A stretch of DNA of 5,855 nt, from assembly GCA_013329855.1 (NCBI GenBank), contig DUJI01000147.1, positions 1 to 5,855 on the forward strand. Direction: 5' to 3'. The notes under the pieces are model-generated. The model saw only the letters and a program-made list of their open reading frames with translations. It was not told the origin of the DNA and made no database searches. This document shows positions 1 to 4,263 of this stretch, in pieces. The DNA comes from Thermoplasmata archaeon (GTDB taxonomy: Archaea > Thermoplasmatota > Thermoplasmata > RBG-16-68-12). The position numbers were made by a program, and so were the translations under genes. The number at the start of each line of letters is the position of its first letter. Position 1 is the stretch's first letter.

Positions 1-66
1 CGCCGACCGAGTCCACCCAACGCGAGTAGCGGACCCTGTGGTGCCCGTCGATTCTCAGCCGGATAA

Positions 67-76
67 GCCTATATCC
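67..76 (+). promoter_or_regulatory. Probable TATA box for the MFS transporter gene
   Basis: A CCTATATCC stretch (about 68-76) stands out in very GC-rich DNA and lies about 70 bases upstream of the GTG start at 145. Transcription would begin roughly 25 bases downstream (about 95-100), giving a leader of about 45-50 bases that contains the GAGGTGA ribosome site. The core is nearly symmetric (TATA on both strands), so it could also serve a divergent transcript. This is inferred from archaeal promoter geometry only. Confidence 0.45.
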
Positions 77-124
77 CGGGAACGACTCCGTCGCCCCGGC
101 GGCCCCCGGACGCGACCGCCCATC

Positions 125-131
125 GAGGTGA
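125..131 (+). promoter_or_regulatory. Shine-Dalgarno site for the MFS gene, long spacing
   Basis: GAGGTGA is a seven-base match to the archaeal anti-Shine-Dalgarno sequence. It lies 13 bases before the GTG at 145, which is longer than the usual 5-9 bases. I found no ATG, GTG or TTG in frame between the site and 145, so GTG 145 remains the best start despite the spacing. Confidence 0.5.
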
Positions 132-144
132 CCCCATCGGCGTC

Positions 145-1464
145 GTGGATTGGACCACCGGGTTCCTGCAACGGTTCCTCGGCCTGGACCGCTCGGACGT
201 GAGCAACCTCTCCGCCCTCTACTTCGCCACGTTCATCATGCGGGCCGCCGCCTTCGCGGGGGTCGCGGTCATGCAGCAGGTCATCCTCCCGGGCCAGGCC
301 AACGCGTTCTGGCACGGCCTCCTGTTCGCCGTGTACCCGGTCGCGGAGATCGCCACCGTGGGATACTTCGGGGCCCAGTGCGACGAGCACGGCCGGAAGC
401 GCATCCTGATCTTCGCCCACGTGATCACGGCCGCCGCGGTCCTCCTGTTCGTCCTGAGCATCGGCTCCTACGTCCCCGAGGTCGCCAAGGCGTACCTGGC
501 CGCCGTCTTCTTCACCATGTTCGGCATCGGTGCGGGCGCGAAGGTGGCGTCGACCCTGGCCATGGTCAACGACCACAGCTCGCTCCGGAACCGCGCCCAG
601 CTCATGGCCGTCTTCGACCTGGTCACGTTCGGCGGTCTGGCGGGCGGCTTCGGGGCGGGTTTCCTCGCTCTCTCCGCCCTGCACTGGAGCCCGGACTCGG
701 TCCTCCTGATCGCGGGCGCGGGCGTCGTCCTGTCCGTAATCCTCGTGTGGTTCTTCGTCCAAGACGCCCGGTTCGTGCCCGCCCCGCCCCTTGGGACGCT
801 CGGCCTGCTCAAGGAGGTCTTCCGGAACAAGGACATCATCCGGCTCCTGCCCGTGTACATCCCCGTGGTCGCGCTGTACGGCTACGTGCTCACGTTCACG
901 GACCAGATCATCGCGGGGCACGGGAGCGCACCCATCCCGATCATGACCCTGACCGTGATCGTCCTGGCGTTCGGCGTGCCCCTCGCCGTCTCCCTCGTCG
1001 CCTTCGGCCGCTGGTCCGACGTGGCCCGCCTGCGGCGGCCGTTCATGCTCATCGGCCTCGGCTGCTTCGGCGGGCTGGCCGTCCTGTTCTCCCTCGCCAC
1101 GGAGCCGGGAGGCGGAATGGACCCCAACTACCTCTACGGGGTGTGGCCCGGCATCGCCGCGTTGTCGTTCGGCGCGGGCACGTTCCCCCCCGCCGCCTTG
1201 GCCTACCTGGGCGATGTGATCCACCGCGACGTCTCCGGCACGAGCTTCGGGATCTACTCCCTGATCTTCGGCTCGGGCCTCATCGTGGGCCCGATCATGG
1301 GCGGCGCCCTCACGGTGACCTACGGCCCCGTGGCCTTCGCGATCATCGCCCTGAGCCTCATCGCGATCTCCGCGGTCGCCGTCCTGTTCCTGCGGGAGCC
1401 CGCGAGGAACCACGCAGCCGCGGAAGCGGCGAGCGCGGCGGCGGACCCGCCGCAGACCAAGTGA
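145..1464 (+). CDS. Major facilitator superfamily (MFS) transporter, 12 membrane helices, substrate unknown
   Basis: Predicted secondary transporter of 439 residues in the cytoplasmic membrane, a usual MFS length. The hallmark loop between helices 2 and 3 is clear at residues 73-86 (GYFGAQCDEHGRKR), with the conserved Asp80 and the Gly-Arg-Lys-Arg at 83-86. A degenerate copy of this motif, GRWSDVARLRRP at about 289-299, marks the start of the second six-helix half. Hydrophobic segments fill the rest; a polar loop at about 206-232 separates the halves. The C-terminus is a short Ala-rich cytosolic tail. The start is GTG 145, following GAGGTGA at 125-131. The next gene begins 58 bases downstream on the same strand. 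MFS proteins move sugars, acids, drugs or metabolites by proton or solute coupling; nothing visible fixes the substrate here, and the neighbours do not help. The family assignment is firm; the direction of transport and the substrate are unknown. Confidence 0.85.
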   Translation: MDWTTGFLQRFLGLDRSDVSNLSALYFATFIMRAAAFAGVAVMQQVILPGQANAFWHGLLFAVYPVAEIATVGYFGAQCDEHGRKRILIFAHVITAAAVLLFVLSIGSYVPEVAKAYLAAVFFTMFGIGAGAKVASTLAMVNDHSSLRNRAQLMAVFDLVTFGGLAGGFGAGFLALSALHWSPDSVLLIAGAGVVLSVILVWFFVQDARFVPAPPLGTLGLLKEVFRNKDIIRLLPVYIPVVALYGYVLTFTDQIIAGHGSAPIPIMTLTVIVLAFGVPLAVSLVAFGRWSDVARLRRPFMLIGLGCFGGLAVLFSLATEPGGGMDPNYLYGVWPGIAALSFGAGTFPPAALAYLGDVIHRDVSGTSFGIYSLIFGSGLIVGPIMGGALTVTYGPVAFAIIALSLIAISAVAVLFLREPARNHAAAEAASAAADPPQTK

Positions 1465-1512
1465 CCGCGGTCCGGCGCACCCCGGTCAAGGCTATGTACA
1501 GCGCCGTCCTTC

Positions 1513-1518
1513 GGGGAG
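1513..1518 (+). promoter_or_regulatory. Shine-Dalgarno-like site for the RCK channel gene
   Basis: GGGGAG lies 4 bases before ATG 1523, slightly close but supportive. The alternative in-frame ATG at 1547 has no comparable site, so 1523 is preferred. A weak TATA-like CTATGTAC at 1492-1499 precedes it; I do not call that a promoter. Confidence 0.4.
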
Positions 1519-1522
1519 CCGA

Positions 1523-2275
1523 ATGAACCGGCGGCGGCTCAGCCCGATGCCCTACATCCCGGGCGAGCTCCGCTCCAAGACGCTCTCCCACCTCGTCGCC
1601 ATCGTGGCCATCGTCGTGGCCGGCACCCTCGTGTTCGCCCTCGTGGACGGCCAGTCCCTCGGGGACAGCTTCTACTTCATCGTCATGGTCATGACGCTCA
1701 TCGGGGCGGCCAACCCGCACACCTTCGCGGGCGAGCTCGTCGCGATCCTCGTGGCCGTCCTGTCCGTCGGCGTCATCCTCTCGTTCATGACCCAGATCCT
1801 CGGCCCCGCGGCCCTCACGGCGTACTGGGGGGCCCACCGGGCCCGGAAGGCGAGTCGCATGAAGAACCACATCGTGCTCTGCGGATACTCGGATACGGCG
1901 CGCGTGATCCTGAGACACCTCCCCAAGGACCAGGTCCTCGTCGTCGTGAAGGACCGGGCCACGGCCGACGCGCTGACGGAGCAAGGCTCCGCTGCGATGG
2001 TAGGCGACTACGAGACCGTCGAGGTCCTGCGCCGGGCCGGCGTCTCCGAGAGCCGCGCGGTCATCGCGGCCTCCCCGGAAGACTCGGAGAACGCGTTCAT
2101 CTGCCTCACCTCGAAGAAGATCGCTCACGACGTCCCGGTGTACGCCACGGTCTCGTCCCAGGAGAACCTGGAGAAGCTCCGCGAGGTCAAGGCGGACCAC
2201 ATCATCTCGCCCGCCTTGCTGAGTGCGGAGGCCATCCTGAAGAGCCTGGCGGCCGCTCCGTCCTCCGCCGCGTGA
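1523..2275 (+). CDS. Two-TM ion channel-like protein with RCK/TrkA-N domain (MthK-like layout), non-canonical filter
   Basis: Membrane protein of 250 residues with the layout of archaeal RCK-gated potassium channels. Helix 1 is at about 21-41, a pore-helix region at about 46-58, helix 2 at about 70-92, and a cytosolic Rossmann-type RCK/TrkA-N domain at about 115-240. The RCK domain opens with HIVLCGYSDTA (116-126), which resembles MthK's CGWSES nucleotide-fold loop, and ends with ADHIISPALLSAEAI, much like MthK's ADQVISP segment. There is no RCK-C subdomain. Family members form tetrameric cation channels gated by ligand binding to a ring of RCK domains. The oddity is the filter: where K+ channels have TVGYGD, this has TLIGAAN (58-64), so K+ selectivity is doubtful. 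By rough alignment the acidic residues of MthK's main Ca2+ site also seem absent. An internal ATG at 1859 (Met113) sits just before the RCK domain. The gene may be a divergent channel or a membrane-tethered RCK sensor. Confidence 0.75.
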   Translation: MNRRRLSPMPYIPGELRSKTLSHLVAIVAIVVAGTLVFALVDGQSLGDSFYFIVMVMTLIGAANPHTFAGELVAILVAVLSVGVILSFMTQILGPAALTAYWGAHRARKASRMKNHIVLCGYSDTARVILRHLPKDQVLVVVKDRATADALTEQGSAAMVGDYETVEVLRRAGVSESRAVIAASPEDSENAFICLTSKKIAHDVPVYATVSSQENLEKLREVKADHIISPALLSAEAILKSLAAAPSSAA

Positions 2276-2347
2276 CCCCGGGGCCGTTCGCCGCCGTGAT
2301 TCCCGCGGCGCCGGGTTGAAGTAGAGGCGGGCCGACGCCTCCCGCGG

Positions 2348-2881
2348 ATGCCCGAAGGCGGCGGACCGCTCGGTCTCGACGCCGAGACGTTGCTCATGGC
2401 CGGAGGGTTCGTCCTCGTGTTCGCCCTCGTCGTCGTCTTCATGACCTTCTCCTTCACGCCCATGCTGGTCTACATCTGCGTGCCCGGCGGCGTGCTCCCC
2501 GCGGCGATCGCCCTCCTCTTCGGCGCGATCGAATGGCACCGCGAGAAGCAGCTCAAGGAGTTCGCGGCCCTGCTCGGCCGCTACCGCCGCGTGCGCATGG
2601 ACGACCTCGCGGCCAAGTCGGGCAAGACGTCCGTGGAGACGGAGCGGCTCCTCACGCGCGCCCTCCAGCTCAAGTACGTGGATGGCGTCGTGGACCGCGC
2701 TACGGGGGAGTTCGTCCTCGCGGGCGCAGAGAAGGAGCAGGTGTTCGTCGAGCGCTGCCCGCATTGCGGAGGCATCGTGAACCGCTGGGCGTTCCCGGAG
2801 GAACGCTTCCCGTGTCCATACTGCGACGTCGCGGTCGATGTCCCCTCCGCGGCCTCGAACGCTTCGATGGGGGCGCACTGA
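2348..2881 (+). CDS. Membrane-anchored protein with winged-helix-like segment and C-terminal zinc ribbon, function unknown
   Basis: Small protein of 177 residues that I cannot assign to a named family. Two hydrophobic helices (about 14-36 and 40-61) form an N-terminal hairpin. A charged linker, EWHREKQLKEF, follows. Residues about 70-125 look helical and then end in a short beta-hairpin (VDGVVDRATGEFVL), a pattern seen in winged-helix or PCI-like modules. The C-terminus holds two knuckles, CPHC at 137-140 and CPYC at 156-159, forming a probable zinc ribbon. ATG 2348 is the first possible in-frame start after a stop at 2297. It lacks a well-spaced Shine-Dalgarno site (GAGG is about 20 bases upstream), but a TATA-like TTGAAGTA lies about 28 bases before it, so the mRNA could be leaderless. 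It sits 72 bases after the channel gene and 69 bases before rps12, which has its own promoter. Topology with the soluble part in the cytosol is inferred from the charged linker. Confidence 0.7.
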   Translation: MPEGGGPLGLDAETLLMAGGFVLVFALVVVFMTFSFTPMLVYICVPGGVLPAAIALLFGAIEWHREKQLKEFAALLGRYRRVRMDDLAAKSGKTSVETERLLTRALQLKYVDGVVDRATGEFVLAGAEKEQVFVERCPHCGGIVNRWAFPEERFPCPYCDVAVDVPSAASNASMGAH

Positions 2882-2899
2882 CCGCCGCGTCTCGCCATC

Positions 2900-2908
2900 C
2901 TTATATAG
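2900..2908 (+). promoter_or_regulatory. TATA box of the rps12-rps7 transcript
   Basis: CTTATATAG is a near-consensus archaeal box A and one of very few AT-rich runs in the window. It lies 50 bases upstream of the rps12 start, so initiation is expected at about 2927-2935, leaving a leader of about 16-24 bases that includes the ribosome site at 2940-2944. Its position just after the stop of the zinc-ribbon gene shows that the ribosomal genes need not depend on upstream transcription. Confidence 0.75.
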
Positions 2909-2939
2909 CTCCTGCAAATTAGGACGCACTCCGCCCTAC

Positions 2940-2944
2940 GAGGA
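2940..2944 (+). promoter_or_regulatory. Ribosome binding site setting the TTG start of rps12
   Basis: GAGGA lies 6 bases before TTG 2951. No ATG or GTG in frame fits the conserved S12 N-terminus, so this site supports the rare TTG start. Confidence 0.55.
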
Positions 2945-2950
2945 ACCAGC

Positions 2951-3379
2951 TTGGCACGGGGATTGTTCGCGGCACGGAAGCTCAAGGTCGAGCGGCAGAC
3001 GCATCGCTGGTCGGACCGGTACTACAAGCGCCGCGTGCAGCACCTGAAGGAGAAGTCCGACCCGCTCGAAGGCTCGCCCCAGGGCAAGGGAATCGTCCTC
3101 GAGAAGGTGGCCATCGAGGCCAAGCAGCCCAACTCCGCGCTGCGCAAGTGCGTGAAAGTCCAACTCGTGAAGAACGGACGGCAGATCACCGCGTTCGCCG
3201 TGGGCGACGGCGCGATCAACTTCATCGACGAGCACGACGAGGTCCTCGTCGAGGGGATCGGCGGCCGCATGGGCCGGTCCTACGGGGATATCCCGGGTGT
3301 GCGGTACAAGGTCATCCAGGTGAACGGCGTCTCCCTCGACGAACTCGTGCGGGGCCGGAAAGAGAAGCCGGTGAGGTAG
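2951..3379 (+). CDS. rps12: 30S ribosomal protein S12 (uS12), archaeal type
   Basis: S12 sits at the decoding centre of the small subunit and helps monitor codon-anticodon pairing and control translocation. The 142 residues match the archaeal/eukaryotic form from end to end: GLFAARKLK near the start, [10 protein letters not shown] at 19-28, the universal loop [10 protein letters not shown] at 58-67, [14 protein letters not shown] at about 85-98, and the basic tail [10 protein letters not shown]. The length is normal for archaea, where S12 is longer than the bacterial form. The start is TTG at 2951, giving [10 protein letters not shown], where relatives usually have M-P/A-x-GLFAARK; the GAGGA site fits. 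It is transcribed from the TATA box at 2900-2908 and is followed after 5 bases by rps7, so the two are almost certainly co-transcribed and translationally coupled. TTG is unusual for such a highly expressed gene. The identification is secure. Confidence 0.97.
   Translation: MARGLFAARKLKVERQTHRWSDRYYKRRVQHLKEKSDPLEGSPQGKGIVLEKVAIEAKQPNSALRKCVKVQLVKNGRQITAFAVGDGAINFIDEHDEVLVEGIGGRMGRSYGDIPGVRYKVIQVNGVSLDELVRGRKEKPVR
3373..3377 (+). promoter_or_regulatory. Ribosome binding site of rps7 inside the end of rps12
   Basis: GAGGT overlaps the last codons and the stop of rps12 and lies 7 bases before GTG 3385, ideal spacing. It is the main evidence that S7 starts at 3385 with the long N-terminal extension and not at ATG 3616, which lacks such a site. 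Confidence 0.65.
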
Positions 3380-3384
3380 GTCTC

Positions 3385-4173
3385 GTGGATCCGGAAGAGA
3401 AGCCCGAGCCATCCGAACCGGAGACGCCGGAGCCCGCGACGCCGGCCCCGCCCCCGGAGACACCCGTCCTGCCGCCACCGGAGTCCACGCCCGCGGAGCC
3501 GTCCGCGCTGCCCGAGCCGGCGCCCGAGCCGCCGGCCCCCGCGGAGGGCGAGGAGGGCGCCGAGGCGAAGCCCAAGAAGGAGGCCAAGAAGCCGAAGAAG
3601 CGGCCTCCCTACGAGATGAAGCTCTTCGAGAAGTACGACCTCGCAGACATCACGGTCCACGACCTCGGGCTCGCCAAGTACATCAACCTGAACCCGATCG
3701 TCATCCCGCACACGGGCGCTCGATGGGCCGCCAAGCCCTTCGGCAAGCAGCACGCGAACATCGTCGAGCGCCTGATCAACGGGATGATGCGGACCGAGGT
3801 CTACACGGGGAAGAAATCCAAGGCCTACCGCGTCGTGCGGACGTCGTTCGAGATCCTCGAGAAGAAGGCGAACAAGAACCCCGTGCAGGTCCTCGTGGAG
3901 GCCCTCGAGCATGCGGCGCCCCGCGAGGAGATCACGCGCCTCCGGTTCGGCGGCATCTCCGTGCCGCGCGCCGTGGACATCTCGCCGTCGCGGCGGCTCG
4001 ACATGGCCCTTCGGAACATCACCCAGGGCGCCGTCGCGGCGACGTTCAAGAACAAGAAGCCCGTTGAGGAATGCCTCGCGGACGAGATCTTCCTCGCGTC
4101 CAAGGGCGACATGCAGAGCTCCGCGATCGCGAAGAAGGAAGAGCTCGAGCGGGTCGCCGGCTCGGCGCGGTGA
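3385..4173 (+). CDS. rps7: 30S ribosomal protein S7 (uS7), archaeal type, with Pro/Glu-rich N-terminal extension
   Basis: S7 is a primary 16S rRNA binder that organises the 30S head and lines the mRNA exit near the E site. Residues from about 78 to 262 form a complete archaeal S7: KLFEKYDLADITVHDL, then KPFGKQHANIVERLINGMMR, YTGKKSKAYRVVRTSFEIL, NPVQVLVEALEHAAPREE, DISPSRRLDMALRNI, and the typical tail AKKEELERVAGSAR. This part alone (about 185 residues) has the normal family length. In front lie about 77 extra residues: 1-60 have 22 prolines and 15 glutamates with no predicted fold, and 61-75 are Lys-rich (KPKKEAKKPKKRPP). GTG 3385 is chosen because GAGGT at 3373-3377 has ideal spacing and the frame keeps the same G/C-ending codon bias. 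ATG 3616 is the alternative start but has no clear ribosome site. The gene is coupled to rps12 with a 5-base gap. Confidence 0.95.
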   Translation: MDPEEKPEPSEPETPEPATPAPPPETPVLPPPESTPAEPSALPEPAPEPPAPAEGEEGAEAKPKKEAKKPKKRPPYEMKLFEKYDLADITVHDLGLAKYINLNPIVIPHTGARWAAKPFGKQHANIVERLINGMMRTEVYTGKKSKAYRVVRTSFEILEKKANKNPVQVLVEALEHAAPREEITRLRFGGISVPRAVDISPSRRLDMALRNITQGAVAATFKNKKPVEECLADEIFLASKGDMQSSAIAKKEELERVAGSAR

Positions 4174-4177
4174 CGCC

Positions 4178-4197
4178 TCGCTCCTCCCCCGGAGCGA
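4178..4197 (+). terminator. Hairpin after rps7, possible terminator or leader structure
   Basis: TCGCTCC (4178-4184) and GGAGCGA (4191-4197) form a perfect 7-bp stem with a 6-base pyrimidine loop, starting four bases after the rps7 stop. It is followed by AGCTTTAATAAAG, not by a clean T run. Archaeal termination depends mainly on T tracts, so a terminator role is uncertain. It could instead protect the mRNA 3' end. It lies upstream of the predicted EF-2 transcription start, so it would not be in the EF-2 leader. Confidence 0.35.
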
Positions 4198-4199
4198 AG

Positions 4200-4210
4200 C
4201 TTTAATAAAG
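4200..4210 (+). promoter_or_regulatory. TATA box of the EF-2 gene
   Basis: CTTTAATAAAG is a strong AT-rich run with purines (GCGAAG) just upstream, as expected for a BRE plus box A. It is about 55-60 bases before ATG 4264, so initiation would be at about 4227-4235, with a leader of roughly 30-37 bases. EF-2 can therefore be expressed apart from rps12-rps7. Confidence 0.65.
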
Positions 4211-4250
4211 GCAAGCCATGTGCGATGCCATCTCATTGAGATTCCTCCCC

Positions 4251-4256
4251 AGGTGA
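4251..4256 (+). promoter_or_regulatory. Shine-Dalgarno site selecting the EF-2 start
   Basis: AGGTGA lies 7 bases before ATG 4264 but only 1 base before the in-frame ATG at 4258. Spacing and the conserved family N-terminus (MGRKE) both favour 4264. Confidence 0.7.
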
Positions 4257-4263
4257 CATGCGT

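Noticed and set aside
55..1413. Long minus-strand open frame (about 450 codons) opposite the MFS gene
   Set aside because: Its product is dominated by Asp, Glu, Gly, Arg, His and Val with no hydrophobic core or motif. It is the expected by-product of G/C-ending codons on the other strand, which carries a clear 12-helix transporter.
2289..2310. CGCCGC / GCGGCG inverted repeat with a 10-base loop between the channel and zinc-ribbon genes
   Set aside because: A 6-bp all-GC stem is expected by chance in this composition, and no T tract follows to suggest termination.
1358..2929. Minus-strand open frame of about 520 codons spanning three genes
   Set aside because: It crosses several + strand genes and their intergenic regions, has shadow-like composition, and matches no family I recognise.
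3148..3384. Extending S7 upstream to an ATG at 3148 inside rps12
   Set aside because: That part overlaps S12 in another frame and has Arg-rich shadow composition. GTG 3385 has a well-spaced GAGGT site just after the rps12 stop.
3385..3580. Pro/Glu-rich stretch as a simple DNA repeat or non-coding low-complexity insert
   Set aside because: No fixed repeat unit is visible; codons vary (ccg, ccc, cca; gag, gaa) while the frame stays open and in phase with S7, which fits a coding extension.
4258..4263. Alternative EF-2 start at ATG 4258
   Set aside because: It would leave only one base after the AGGTGA site, and family members begin MGRKE, which corresponds to ATG 4264.
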